DNA of 64,000 nucleotides, taken from Prevotella sp. E2-28. Lineage in GTDB: Bacteria; Bacteroidota; Bacteroidia; Bacteroidales; Bacteroidaceae. A model generated the notes under the pieces. That model was not told where the DNA came from, did not search any database, and worked only from the letters and a program-made list of their open reading frames with translations. Shown here in pieces: positions 52,171 through 60,974 of the stretch. The stretch covers positions 2,356,001 to 2,420,000 of the forward strand of contig NZ_CP091788.1 in assembly GCF_022024055.1 (NCBI RefSeq). The letters are read 5' to 3'. Made by a program: the position numbers and the translations under genes. The number at the start of each line of letters is the position of its first letter. The first letter of the stretch is position 1.

Positions 52171-52828
52171 GATCTACCAATTAGACGACGATTTATGGTT
52201 TCCAGACCCACGCCTAGCTGATGATGACGGATGCTTGGCGGTGGGCGGCGACCTGAGCATAGACCGACTGTTGCTGGCCTATCAGCACGGCATCTTCCCT
52301 TGGTTCTCGTTTCGCGACAACGAAGAGCCCGTGTGGTACTGTCCGCACGAGCGCTTCGTGATATTCCCCAACGAGATACATATCTCCCACTCTATGCGCA
52401 CCTTACTAAATAAAAAGAAATACACGTTTTCTTTGAACGAGGACTTCGAGGGCGTGATTCATAATTGCAGCAAATTGCGCTACGAGGAAGAGGGTGCCTG
52501 GCTGGGCGAAGACATCATCAATGCCTATACGGAGCTGCACCATCAGGGCTTTGCTGCCAGCGTGGAGGTGTGGGAGAAGGACGATAGCGAAAGGGGGAAG
52601 CGACTGGTGGGTGGTCTCTATGGCGTGAATATCGGGTCGGCTTTCTTTGGCGAGAGTATGTTCTCGTTGGTGCCCAGCGGGTCAAAGCTAGCGCTAATCT
52701 ATCTGGCTAAAACCATGCAGGAACTGGATGGCAGCATCATTGACTGTCAACTAAAAACCGCCCATCTGGAGTCGATGGGCGGCAGGTATATCAGTTACGA
52801 CGAATATATGCGTCTGATACAATCTTAA
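52169..52828 (+). CDS. aat: Leucyl/phenylalanyl-tRNA-protein transferase
   Basis: 219 residues. It adds Leu or Phe from charged tRNA to proteins with N-terminal Lys or Arg, creating N-degrons for ClpS. WFPDPRLADDDGCLAVGGDLS, GIFPWFSFRDNEEPVWYCPHERFVIFP, AWLGEDIINAYTELHHQGFAASVEVW and SVEVW/GGLYGVNIGSAFFGESMFS are family signatures. It is third in the clpS-clpA-aat operon. Confidence 0.96.
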   Translation: MIYQLDDDLWFPDPRLADDDGCLAVGGDLSIDRLLLAYQHGIFPWFSFRDNEEPVWYCPHERFVIFPNEIHISHSMRTLLNKKKYTFSLNEDFEGVIHNCSKLRYEEEGAWLGEDIINAYTELHHQGFAASVEVWEKDDSERGKRLVGGLYGVNIGSAFFGESMFSLVPSGSKLALIYLAKTMQELDGSIIDCQLKTAHLESMGGRYISYDEYMRLIQS

Positions 52829-52839
52829 TTGACCTTTAT

Positions 52840-54306
52840 TTAATACAGCGTGATATTGACGTTCTTCTTCGTGATATTCTTGCTGTATTGGAAGCTAGCA
52901 TCATGACGGGCTGAGATATTGATATTCTCAAGGTTGATACCATCGATAGGCATCTCAGGCAGTCCGTTGAACTCCATAGCATAGCCGGCATGATAGCAGT
53001 TCACGTTGCGAATGTCGATATTGCGGAAGATTGGCGTCTCCTCTGTAACAGGCATCGAAGGCACATCTGTATTCGTACCACCATCGGCCAAGACCTCGGC
53101 CACCGACTTTCCACCATAATACATATTAAAGGTGACGGCATAGGTAGCGATATCGGTCATAGAAATGCCATCAATGAAGATATTCTCTACGATACCGCCA
53201 CGTCCACGAGTAGATTTAAAGCGCAGGCCAACATCGGTGCCCACGAACTGACAATTCTTTACGGAGATATTCCTGACGCCACCACTCATCTCTGAGCCTA
53301 CGACGAAGCCACCATGACCAGCAAAGACGGTACAGCCATCGACCACCACATTCTCGCAGGGACGACCACGACGACGTCCATCCTTATCCTTACCACTCTT
53401 AATACAGATACCATCATCGCCAGCATCGAAACGTGAGTTGATAATCAAGGCGTTACGGCACGACTCAAGGTCGAGGGCATCACCATTCTGAGCATAGGCC
53501 GGATTGCGAGCCAAGACACGATCAATGATGATATTCTCGCACATCAGGGGATGGATGTTCCAAGCAGGCGAGTTCTGGAAAATAACGCCCTGAAGGAGCA
53601 CGTTTTTACAATTAACGAGGCTTACCATTACTGGGCGCAGGAAACGCTTCACGGCCTGCCACTCTTCTTCGGTCTCAGCCTTTGGAACGTTCATATTAGC
53701 GCCCTTTTCTCCCTTGGCATAACCCTCGGAAGGTACCCAATAGTCTTTCCTCATAGCCACACTACCAGGAATTTCGAGCACGCGTTTCCAATGACTCTCA
53801 GTAACCTTACTTTTCTTCACAGGACGCCAATACTGGCCATTGCCATCAATAACGCCATCGCCCGTGATACTGATATTCTCAGCACCATTGGCACTCAGGG
53901 GCGACTGACAACGACGGGTGTCCAAGCCCTCGAAAGAGGTCTCAATAAGCGGATAAAGCGACTCGTCGGCTGCAAAGAGCACCACGGCACCTTTCTCCAA
54001 ATGGAAGTCAATATTCGACTTGAGCACAATAGGACCAGTGAGCCAAACGCCACGCGGCACGATAAGATGTCCCCCACCCTGCTGACTCAGCGTATTGATG
54101 GCCTTAGCAAAGGCTTCCGTACAGAGCGCAGCACCTGTGGGGTCGGCATTGAAATCGGATAAAAGAACCTGACGATTGGGAATCTTGGGAGCCTTGAACT
54201 CCTGAATAGCAAATGGCAGGTTTGCAGTATATGACTTGTAAGGGTTTTTGGCTGATGCACACATAGCAACAGCAACAAACAGAATAGTAAATAGTTTTCG
54301 AAGCAT
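52840..54306 (-). CDS. Secreted GH28 polygalacturonase-like pectinase
   Basis: 488 residues with signal peptide MLRKLFTILFVAVAMCASA. The right-handed beta-helix of GH28 is recognised by the active-site series QNGDALDLESC (NxD), FDAGDDGICIKSG (DD), GHGGFVVGSEMSGG (GHG) and GLRFKSTRGRGG (RxK). It should hydrolyse galacturonan backbones or related pectin oligomers. With the GH5 and GH43 genes it points to plant cell wall use, though the three are not clustered. Confidence 0.93.
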   Translation of the reverse strand: MLRKLFTILFVAVAMCASAKNPYKSYTANLPFAIQEFKAPKIPNRQVLLSDFNADPTGAALCTEAFAKAINTLSQQGGGHLIVPRGVWLTGPIVLKSNIDFHLEKGAVVLFAADESLYPLIETSFEGLDTRRCQSPLSANGAENISITGDGVIDGNGQYWRPVKKSKVTESHWKRVLEIPGSVAMRKDYWVPSEGYAKGEKGANMNVPKAETEEEWQAVKRFLRPVMVSLVNCKNVLLQGVIFQNSPAWNIHPLMCENIIIDRVLARNPAYAQNGDALDLESCRNALIINSRFDAGDDGICIKSGKDKDGRRRGRPCENVVVDGCTVFAGHGGFVVGSEMSGGVRNISVKNCQFVGTDVGLRFKSTRGRGGIVENIFIDGISMTDIATYAVTFNMYYGGKSVAEVLADGGTNTDVPSMPVTEETPIFRNIDIRNVNCYHAGYAMEFNGLPEMPIDGINLENINISARHDASFQYSKNITKKNVNITLY

Positions 54307-54342
54307 CTTTTGTAATTGGTTTTAGTTCTTAGTTTATGGGGC

Positions 54343-54374
54343 CAAAGGTACGAAAAAAAGGCGAGAACCACAAA
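54343..54374 (-). promoter_or_regulatory. GH28 gene promoter overlapping the yebC terminator
   Basis: TTTG (54371-54374), 20-nt spacer, TACCTTTG (54343-54350) on the minus strand. The -33 element lies in the loop of the hairpin at 54354-54390. Confidence 0.7.
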
Positions 54375-54390
54375 GATTCTCGCCTTTTTT
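54354..54390. terminator. yebC intrinsic terminator
   Basis: A 14-bp stem (arms 54354-54367 and 54377-54390, core AAGGCGAGAA) with a 9-nt loop. On the minus strand it is followed by a run of T residues (plus strand A7), 20 nt after the yebC stop. Confidence 0.85.
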
Positions 54391-54409
54391 ATCTGTAAAT
54401 CACCAAGAA

Positions 54410-55141
54410 TTACTCTTCCTCGGGCTTCATGTTGGTGTAAACGGTCTGCACATCGTCGAAGTCCTCGAGCTTCTCAACCATCTTGTCGATAGTCTCGCGC
54501 TCCTCAGCTGTAACGTCCTTCAGATCGTTGGGGATACGAGTGAACTCAGCACCAGTTACCTCGAAGCCATTCTCCTCCAGGTGCTTCTGGATAGCGCTGA
54601 ATGAAGAAGGATCGCCGTAGATAGTGATGCTGTTCTCTTCCTCATCCTCATCAAACTCATCGTCCACACCGTAGTCAATCAGGTCGAGAATCATCTCGTC
54701 CATATCCAGTCCGTCCTTCTTCTTGAAGGTGAACACGCTCTTGTGGTCGAAGAGGAAGCTCAGCGAACCCTGAGTACCCAGGTTACCATTGAACTTGTTG
54801 AATACAGAACGAACGTCGCCCACGGTACGTGTGGTGTTGTCGGTCAGGGTCTCAACGAAGATAGCAACGCCGTGAGGGCCATATCCCTCGTAGGTTACCT
54901 CCTTGTAATCGCTCTGGTCCTTACCCATTGCGTTCTTGATAGCACGCTCGATGTTATCCTTCGGCATGTTCTCGCGCTTAGCATTAGCAATGCAAGCACG
55001 GAGTGCAGGGTTGTTCTCAGGCTCTGGACCGCCTGCCTTCACGGCAATAGCAATCTGCTTACCAATCTTTGTAAATGTCTTGGCCATGTGGCCCCATCTC
55101 TTCAGCTTTGTTGCTTTACGATATTCAAATGCTCTTCCCAT
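54410..55141 (-). CDS. YebC/PmpR family DNA-binding regulator
   Basis: 243 residues, full length for the YebC/TACO1 family. MGRAFEYRKATKLKRWGHMAKTFTKIGKQI, KRENMPKDNIERAIKNAMGKD and YEGYGPHGVAIFVETLTDNTTRT are hallmark stretches. Members have been described as DNA-binding regulators and, more recently, as translation factors acting on proline-rich stalls. Acidic C-terminal part (DDEFDEDEEENSITI). It lies 36 bp downstream of pheT on the same strand. Confidence 0.93.
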   Translation of the reverse strand: MGRAFEYRKATKLKRWGHMAKTFTKIGKQIAIAVKAGGPEPENNPALRACIANAKRENMPKDNIERAIKNAMGKDQSDYKEVTYEGYGPHGVAIFVETLTDNTTRTVGDVRSVFNKFNGNLGTQGSLSFLFDHKSVFTFKKKDGLDMDEMILDLIDYGVDDEFDEDEEENSITIYGDPSSFSAIQKHLEENGFEVTGAEFTRIPNDLKDVTAEERETIDKMVEKLEDFDDVQTVYTNMKPEEE

Positions 55142-55177
55142 TTTTATTTTAATTTTTAATCTTTTTAATGTTTAATG

Positions 55178-57625
55178 TTAGCGGAGCTCCGCATTCAACT
55201 GCTTCTTGATGTTAGCAATCAGCTTCTGCATGATAGCATCAATCTGCTTGTCGTTCATCGTCTTCTCTGTATCCTGCAGGATGAAGTTCACAGCATACGA
55301 CTTCTTGCCTTCGGGCAGGTTCTTACCCTCGTAAACGTCGAACAATTCTACCTTCTTCAGCAGCTTCTTCTCAGTCTGACGGGCAATCTGCTCAATCTGT
55401 GCAAACTCTACGCTGTTATCTACCAACAGAGCCAAGTCGCGACTTACGGCAGGATGCTTAGAAATCTCGGTGAAGGTCACCTCGTTCTTCTTCGTAGCCT
55501 TCATCAGCTGGGTCCAGTTGAGCTCAGCGAAATAGACAGGCTGCTGCAGGTCGAACTGCTTCAGGAGCTTCTTAGACAGGATACCCATCTCAATGAGCTT
55601 CTTGCCACCACGATTCTCGATAACGATACCAGCAGAGAAGTTAGGATTCTCTGACTTCTTCTGAACCATCAGGCCCTGCTTCATACCAATGCGACTCAGG
55701 ATATTCTGAACATAGGCAGCCAGCTCGTAATAAGTAGAATCCTCATTGGGATGTGCCCACGAGCCCTCTACGCGTTTACCTGTTACCCAGATGCCCATGA
55801 AGTTCTCTTCCTTATAAGCCTGCATGGGGTTATCCTCGTTCTTCTTCTCAGGATCGAAGAAGTAGCAGTTACCAAACTCGAAGAAATGCAGGTTGGCATT
55901 CTTACGCTTCACGTTGTGCTCCACGCTCTCAAGACCACCATAAAGTAGCGTCTGGCGCATCACGCCAAGGTCGCTTGACAGGGGGTTCATTATCTTTACC
56001 ACTGTCTCGTCCTCGCCATAATAGGCAGTCTTTGTCAATGAGTTATTCAGAATTTCATTGAAACCAGCACCAACGAGCTGTTCAGAAACCAGGTTCTGCA
56101 ACTTATGCTTGCGGTCTTCCTCGGCTTTGATAACGAGGCTTGACTTCAACTGTGTAGGAATCTCTACATTATTATAGCCATAGATACGCAGGATATCCTC
56201 TACCACATCGCAAGGACGAGTAACATCCACACGATAAGCAGGAATCTCGAGTTTCAGGCCTTCAGCAGTCTCGCTGAGCACCTTCATCTCCAATGTCTCG
56301 CAAATGCTCTTGATAGTCTCAACGGGGATGTCCTTACCTACAAGGTTGTGTACATAGCTGTACTGCAGGTCAACAACGGCGTTCTCCATCTTCTCAGGAT
56401 AAACATCGCAGATCTCCATAGAGACCTTACCACCTGCCAACTCCTTGCAGAGCAGAGCAGCCTGCTTCAGGGCATAGATAACACCATTGGGATCGATACC
56501 ACGCTCGAAACGGAACGAAGCATCTGTAGAGAGGCCGTGACGACGGGCACTCTTACGAATCCATGTGGGATGGAAGTAAGCACTCTCGAGCACTACGTTC
56601 TTAGTGGTCTCGTAGGTACCACTACCCTTTCCGCCAAATACGCCAGCGATACACATGGGATCCTCAGCGTTGCAGATAGCCAGGTCGCGATTAGAAAGCT
56701 TATGTTCCTCACCATCGAGTGTTACGAAAGGTGTACCCTCTGGCATGGTCTTCACCACAATCTTATGACCCTTCACCATATCGGCATCGAAAGTGTGCAA
56801 AGGCTGACCATAGGCCATCATCACATAGTTTGTGATATCTACGATATTATTGATAGGACGCAGACCAATGGTGGTCAGCTTGTTCTTCAGCCAATCGGGT
56901 GATTCCTTCACCTCACAACCAGTAACGCTCACACAAGCATAGCGCTTGCAGGCCTCAGTATTCTCAATCTCTACTGAGATGGGGAGGTCGTGGTTGTCGA
57001 CGACGAAATCATCGACCACGGGACGGTGAAGACTGGTTTCATAGCCATTCTGCTTCAACCAAGCATAGAGGTCGCGAGCTACGCCCCAATGAGACAGGGC
57101 ATCAGCACGGTTAGCTGTGATGTCCACCTCGATGAGCCAGTCGCTCTCCAGATTGTAATACTCAGCAGCGGGCGTACCTACTACAGCGTCCTCAGGGAGC
57201 ACGATGATGCCATCGTGGCTGGTGCCTACGCCAATCTCGTCCTCGGCACAGATCATACCGTTAGACTCGACGCCACGTAATTTTGATTTCTTGATAACAA
57301 ATTCCTGTTCACCATCATAGAGCACGCAGCCCAGGTCAGCAACGATAACTTTCTGACCAGCAGCCACATTAGGAGCACCACACACGATCTGTGAGGGTTC
57401 GCCCTTGCCCAGGTCAACTGTCGTTACATGCAGGTGATCAGAGTTGGGATGCACTTCGCAAGTGAGCACCTTGCCCACATAGAGTCCTTTCAGTCCACCA
57501 CGTATGGACTGTACTTCTTCCAGAGCGTCAACTTCGAGTCCCGTAGAGGTGAGTGCATCGCATACCTGCTGCGGCGAAAGGTCGAAATCAACGTATTCTT
57601 TCAGCCATTTATAAGAAATATTCAT
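55178..57625 (-). CDS. pheT: Phenylalanyl-tRNA synthetase beta subunit
   Basis: 815 residues from ATG 57625 (MNISYKWLKEYVDFDLSPQQV); the frame upstream crosses the promoter at 57659-57666. Domains: N-terminal EMAP/tRNA-binding OB fold (about 40-150), B3/4 editing domain (about 210-390), B5 (about 400-475), catalytic-like core and C-terminal anticodon-binding FDX-ACB (about 720-815). It pairs with PheS, which is not in the window. It lies next to the aromatic operon, which is fitting but separately promoted. Confidence 0.96.
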   Translation of the reverse strand: MNISYKWLKEYVDFDLSPQQVCDALTSTGLEVDALEEVQSIRGGLKGLYVGKVLTCEVHPNSDHLHVTTVDLGKGEPSQIVCGAPNVAAGQKVIVADLGCVLYDGEQEFVIKKSKLRGVESNGMICAEDEIGVGTSHDGIIVLPEDAVVGTPAAEYYNLESDWLIEVDITANRADALSHWGVARDLYAWLKQNGYETSLHRPVVDDFVVDNHDLPISVEIENTEACKRYACVSVTGCEVKESPDWLKNKLTTIGLRPINNIVDITNYVMMAYGQPLHTFDADMVKGHKIVVKTMPEGTPFVTLDGEEHKLSNRDLAICNAEDPMCIAGVFGGKGSGTYETTKNVVLESAYFHPTWIRKSARRHGLSTDASFRFERGIDPNGVIYALKQAALLCKELAGGKVSMEICDVYPEKMENAVVDLQYSYVHNLVGKDIPVETIKSICETLEMKVLSETAEGLKLEIPAYRVDVTRPCDVVEDILRIYGYNNVEIPTQLKSSLVIKAEEDRKHKLQNLVSEQLVGAGFNEILNNSLTKTAYYGEDETVVKIMNPLSSDLGVMRQTLLYGGLESVEHNVKRKNANLHFFEFGNCYFFDPEKKNEDNPMQAYKEENFMGIWVTGKRVEGSWAHPNEDSTYYELAAYVQNILSRIGMKQGLMVQKKSENPNFSAGIVIENRGGKKLIEMGILSKKLLKQFDLQQPVYFAELNWTQLMKATKKNEVTFTEISKHPAVSRDLALLVDNSVEFAQIEQIARQTEKKLLKKVELFDVYEGKNLPEGKKSYAVNFILQDTEKTMNDKQIDAIMQKLIANIKKQLNAELR

Positions 57626-57658
57626 TCCTAAAACAATTGTTAAATTCGAATTCGGCTG

Positions 57659-57666
57659 CAAAGGTA
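57659..57666 (-). promoter_or_regulatory. pheT promoter -7 element
   Basis: TACCTTTG on the minus strand followed by CAG, with a leader of about 30 nt to ATG 57625. No leader peptide fits in that space. A TTTG at the usual distance is not evident. Confidence 0.5.
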
Positions 57667-57675
57667 CTAAAAAAA

Positions 57676-57714
57676 AATGAAAGACCCACCATATTTTCTG
57701 ATGAATCTTTCATT
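57676..57714 (-). terminator. Terminator after tyrA
   Basis: A 9-bp stem AATGAAAGA (57676-57684) / TCTTTCATT (57706-57714) with a 21-nt loop. On the minus strand a T-run follows (plus-strand A-run 57669-57677). It closes the aromatic operon 20 nt after the tyrA stop. Confidence 0.65.
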
Positions 57715-57734
57715 CTATTTCGAGCAAAGAAATG

Positions 57735-58529
57735 TTATCGCTTTATTTCGATGTCACGACGCACATTATCGCGAATCTTAGTGAGATAACGCTTCATTCC
57801 GTCAGCATCCTTATTATCGATAATTTCAAGGAGTTCCTTCAACTCCGTACGGATCTGTGACACCTGGTCGTGAGTGTAGGGGTTGAACAGGATTTCCTGA
57901 AGCAGATAGTCATCTTCATTGAGCACGCCCTTGGCAATACGCATGTGGCGCTTGAAGGTAGTACCTGGGGCATCCTGATGCTTCATCACAGCAGCAAAAA
58001 CGAAGGTGGAAACGAAGGGAATACTCAAAGAGTAAGCCACCGTTTTATCGTGTTCCTCGAAAGTGTACTCATAGATATTGAGTCCCAACTTCTGATAAAG
58101 ATCCTTGAAGAAGATGCGTCCCATATAGTCGCCTTCACTAATAATGATAGCATTCTCTTCAGAGAGTTGCTGTAGATTAGCAAACGTAGGACCGAACATA
58201 GGGTGCGTAGAAACGTAACGCATACCCGTCTGCTCGTAAAAATCCTTTAAGTCAGTCTTCACGCTGGCAATATCGCTGATGATACACTCCTTAGGCAGAT
58301 AAGGAATCACCTCCTTAAATACAGGAATAGTATATTTCAGCGTTACGGCATTAATCAGCAACTCTGGCTCAAACGCCTTGATTTCCTCGTATGTAGTAAA
58401 CCGCTGGCAGTTGTATGTAAAGCGCATACGCTTAGCATCGCGCTCAAACACAGCCACCTCGTGGTCGAAGCTCAGCAGGTCGATGAAGAAACTACCCATC
58501 TTACCTGCTCCCATAACTAATATTTTCAT
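57735..58529 (-). CDS. tyrA: Prephenate dehydrogenase
   Basis: 264 residues. It oxidatively decarboxylates prephenate to 4-hydroxyphenylpyruvate, the tyrosine precursor. The NAD-binding GAGKMGSFFIDLL (about 7-19) and the helical dimerisation region with VSTHPMFGPTFAN and EEHDKTVAYSLSIPF are visible. It lacks a chorismate mutase domain, which here is fused to the DAHP synthase upstream. It is the last gene of the operon, after a 138-nt gap with paired GC-rich hairpins. Confidence 0.93.
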   Translation of the reverse strand: MKILVMGAGKMGSFFIDLLSFDHEVAVFERDAKRMRFTYNCQRFTTYEEIKAFEPELLINAVTLKYTIPVFKEVIPYLPKECIISDIASVKTDLKDFYEQTGMRYVSTHPMFGPTFANLQQLSEENAIIISEGDYMGRIFFKDLYQKLGLNIYEYTFEEHDKTVAYSLSIPFVSTFVFAAVMKHQDAPGTTFKRHMRIAKGVLNEDDYLLQEILFNPYTHDQVSQIRTELKELLEIIDNKDADGMKRYLTKIRDNVRRDIEIKR

Positions 58530-58533
58530 ATAA

Positions 58534-58664
58534 GAGACCCTCCCCCAGCCCCTCCCTGGATGGAGGGGAGTAGAATGATTTGTGGGGATAGGATTTATTC
58601 TACATTATTGTTTTTAAGGAATCACTGCCCCCCTCCCTCGCAGGGAGGGGTCAGGGGGTGAGTC
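58534..58664. repeat. Pair of inverted REP-like GC-rich hairpins
   Basis: Copy 1 (58534-58568) holds hairpin CCCCTCC...GGAGGGG at 58549-58568. Copy 2 (58630-58664) holds CCCCTCCCTCGCAGGGAGGG (58630-58649) and reads as an inverted relative of copy 1. Both have CCCCC-x-G tails (CTCCCCCAGCC and TCAGGGGGTGAG). They lie between the DAHP synthase and tyrA genes. Confidence 0.8.
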
Positions 58665-58667
58665 TTT

Positions 58668-59732
58668 TTACTTATTAATGATCTCAATCTGCTGACGAAC
58701 ACTCTCCTCATGAATGCTTTCGAAGACATGAGCCACAAAGTCTGGCGACATACCACAAAGTGAGCCCTGAGCACCACGCTTTGACAGAATCTCATTGTAA
58801 CGAGAGGTCTGCAAAACAGTCATGTTGTGCTCCTTCTTATACTGACCAATCTCACGGCAAACACGCATACGTTTGGTCAGGATATCCATAATTTGATTGT
58901 CGAGTTCGTCAATCTGCTTACGCAACTGCTGAATACCCTCTGTCGTGGTATGCTCATCACGGATAACCAGCAACGAGAGGATGTAGTCCAACACATCTGG
59001 TGTTACCTGCTGCTTGGCATCACTCCAAGCCTTATCAGGATCACAGTGGCTCTCGATGATAAGTCCGTCGAAGCCCAGGTCCATTGCTTGCTGACACAGG
59101 GGAGCAATCAGCTCGCGACGACCACCGATGTGACTGGGGTCGCTGATAATAGGCAACTCAGGAATACGACGATGAAGCTCGATAGGAATCTGCCACATAG
59201 GCGTATTACGATAGATTTTATTGTCGTAAGAAGAGAAACCACGATGAATGGCTCCCAGACGCTTGATGCCAGCGCCATTGATACGCTCCAAGGCACCAAT
59301 CCACAGTTCCAAATCTGGGTTCACGGGGTTCTTGACAAAGACGGGAACATCAACACCCTTCAGCGAGTCGGCCAATGCCTGCATGGCAAAGGGGTTAGCC
59401 GACGTACGGGCACCCACCCAAAGGATGTCAATACCATATTTCAGAGCCAGCTCTACATGTTCGGGGGTAGCTACTTCTGTAGAAACGAGCATCTTGGTCT
59501 CCTCTTTCACTTGTTTCAACCACTGCAGGGCAGGTTCTCCATGACCCTCGAAGCCACCTGGCTTAGTACGTGGTTTCCATACACCTGCACGGAAGTTGTG
59601 GCATCCTTTCATAGCCAATTGTTTGGCTGTGGTCATTACTTGCTCTTCAGTTTCTGCAGAGCATGGGCCAGCAATAACGAACGGACGCTCATTATCACTT
59701 GGCAAATTTAAGGGGGCTAATTCTAAACTCAT
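58668..59732 (-). CDS. Bifunctional DAHP synthase / chorismate mutase
   Basis: 354 residues. Residues 1-260 form a type I-beta (KDO8P-like) DAHP synthase: FVIAGPCSAET, NFRAGVWKPRTKPGGFEG, NPVNPDLELWIGALERI, IISDPSHIGGRRELI and IESHCDPDKAWSDA. Residues about 262-354 form an AroQ chorismate mutase (LRKQIDELDNQIMDILTKRMRVCREIGQYKKEH). It makes the first intermediate of the shikimate pathway and converts chorismate to prephenate, so it feeds both pheA and tyrA around it. Confidence 0.95.
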   Translation of the reverse strand: MSLELAPLNLPSDNERPFVIAGPCSAETEEQVMTTAKQLAMKGCHNFRAGVWKPRTKPGGFEGHGEPALQWLKQVKEETKMLVSTEVATPEHVELALKYGIDILWVGARTSANPFAMQALADSLKGVDVPVFVKNPVNPDLELWIGALERINGAGIKRLGAIHRGFSSYDNKIYRNTPMWQIPIELHRRIPELPIISDPSHIGGRRELIAPLCQQAMDLGFDGLIIESHCDPDKAWSDAKQQVTPDVLDYILSLLVIRDEHTTTEGIQQLRKQIDELDNQIMDILTKRMRVCREIGQYKKEHNMTVLQTSRYNEILSKRGAQGSLCGMSPDFVAHVFESIHEESVRQQIEIINK

Positions 59733-59764
59733 ACTTATATCGTTTTTATCTTTTTACTTTTATA

Positions 59765-60925
59765 TTATTCCATAGCCTTGATACGCTCAAGTGCTTCCTT
59801 AATTTTATCTTCCTTAGCGCAGAGCGAGATGCGGATATAACGTTCACCGTTCGAGCCAAAGATAAAGCCTGGAGTGATGAAGACGCGAGCCTCATGAAGC
59901 ACCTTCTCTGTGAGATCCTCTACATTCTGAATATCAGCAGGAATTTTTCCCCAAAGGAACATGCCCACCTGATTCTTATCATAGGTACATCCCAGCACAT
60001 CCATGATTTTCTCGGCCCACTGACGACGACGGGCATAGGTCTCGATATTGTACTCACGATGCCAACTCTCATCATTCTTATATGCCTCAGCAGCAGCTAA
60101 TTGAATGCCACGGAAGGTACCACTCTCGATATTTGACTGCACCTTCAGAATCCACTGGATGAACTGAGGATTAGAGGCACAGAGTCCCACACGCCAACCT
60201 GGCATATTATGACTCTTAGACATAGAGTTAAACTCAATGCAGCAATCCTTGGCACCAGGCACTTGCAGGATGCTCAGATGCTCCTCGCTCAGGATGAAGC
60301 TGTAAGGATTGTCATTCACAACCACTATATCGTGGTCCTTGGCAAACTTTGCCAAACGTTCATAGGTCTCCATCTGAGCACGTCCACCAGTAGGCATATT
60401 GGGATAGTTGGTCCACATCAGCTTTACTTTGCTCAGATCCATCCTCTCCAATTCATCGAAATCGGGTTGCCAACCATTATCCTCGCGTAGGTCATAGTTC
60501 ACAATCTTTGCACCCAGAATCTTACTCAAAGATGTATAAGTAGGATAACCAGGATTGGGTACCAGCACCTCATCGCCAGGATTCACGAAAGCTAATGTGA
60601 CGTGAAGGATACCTTCCTTTGAACCAATCAAAGGGAGCACCTCGGTCTTAGCATCAATACTTACATTATACCAACGTTTGTAGAAGTCAGCCATTGCCTC
60701 ACGCAGCTCAGGCGTACCCTGTGTGGGCTGATAGCCGTGAGCATTAGGCTGCTGAGCCACCTCACATAGTTTATCAATAGTCTGCTTCGAAGGGGGCATA
60801 TCAGGACTACCAATAGCTAGGGAGATTATGTCCCTACCCTCAGCATTAAGTTGTGCCACCTCCTTCAGTTTGCGACTGAAGTAGTATTCCTGTACCAAAT
60901 TTAATCTGTCTGCTGGTTGTATCAT
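59765..60925 (-). CDS. PLP-dependent aminotransferase (aspartate/aromatic type)
   Basis: 386 residues, fold type I. FYKRWYNVSIDAKTEVLPLIGSKEGI, NYPNMPTGGRAQ and CCIEFNSMSKSHNMPGWRVGLCASN (Schiff-base Lys in SKSHNMPGWR) are diagnostic. Between pheA and the DAHP synthase/mutase it most likely transaminates phenylpyruvate and 4-hydroxyphenylpyruvate, or prephenate. Specificity is inferred from context. The start ATG touches the heptamer array at 60926-60974. Confidence 0.92.
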   Translation of the reverse strand: MIQPADRLNLVQEYYFSRKLKEVAQLNAEGRDIISLAIGSPDMPPSKQTIDKLCEVAQQPNAHGYQPTQGTPELREAMADFYKRWYNVSIDAKTEVLPLIGSKEGILHVTLAFVNPGDEVLVPNPGYPTYTSLSKILGAKIVNYDLREDNGWQPDFDELERMDLSKVKLMWTNYPNMPTGGRAQMETYERLAKFAKDHDIVVVNDNPYSFILSEEHLSILQVPGAKDCCIEFNSMSKSHNMPGWRVGLCASNPQFIQWILKVQSNIESGTFRGIQLAAAEAYKNDESWHREYNIETYARRRQWAEKIMDVLGCTYDKNQVGMFLWGKIPADIQNVEDLTEKVLHEARVFITPGFIFGSNGERYIRISLCAKEDKIKEALERIKAME

Positions 60926-60974
60926 AACTTTGAACTATGAACTATGAACTATGAACTTTGAACTATGAACTTTT
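60926..60974. repeat. Heptamer array filling the pheA-aminotransferase gap
   Basis: Seven 7-nt units (AACTTTG, AACTATG x3, AACTTTG, AACTATG, AACTTTT on the plus strand). They fill the gap from the aminotransferase start codon to the pheA stop codon. Confidence 0.9.

Noticed and set aside
57626..57655. Phe-rich leader peptide for pheT, as in E. coli pheM
   Set aside because: The leader is only about 30 nt and contains no short frame with Phe codons or terminator.
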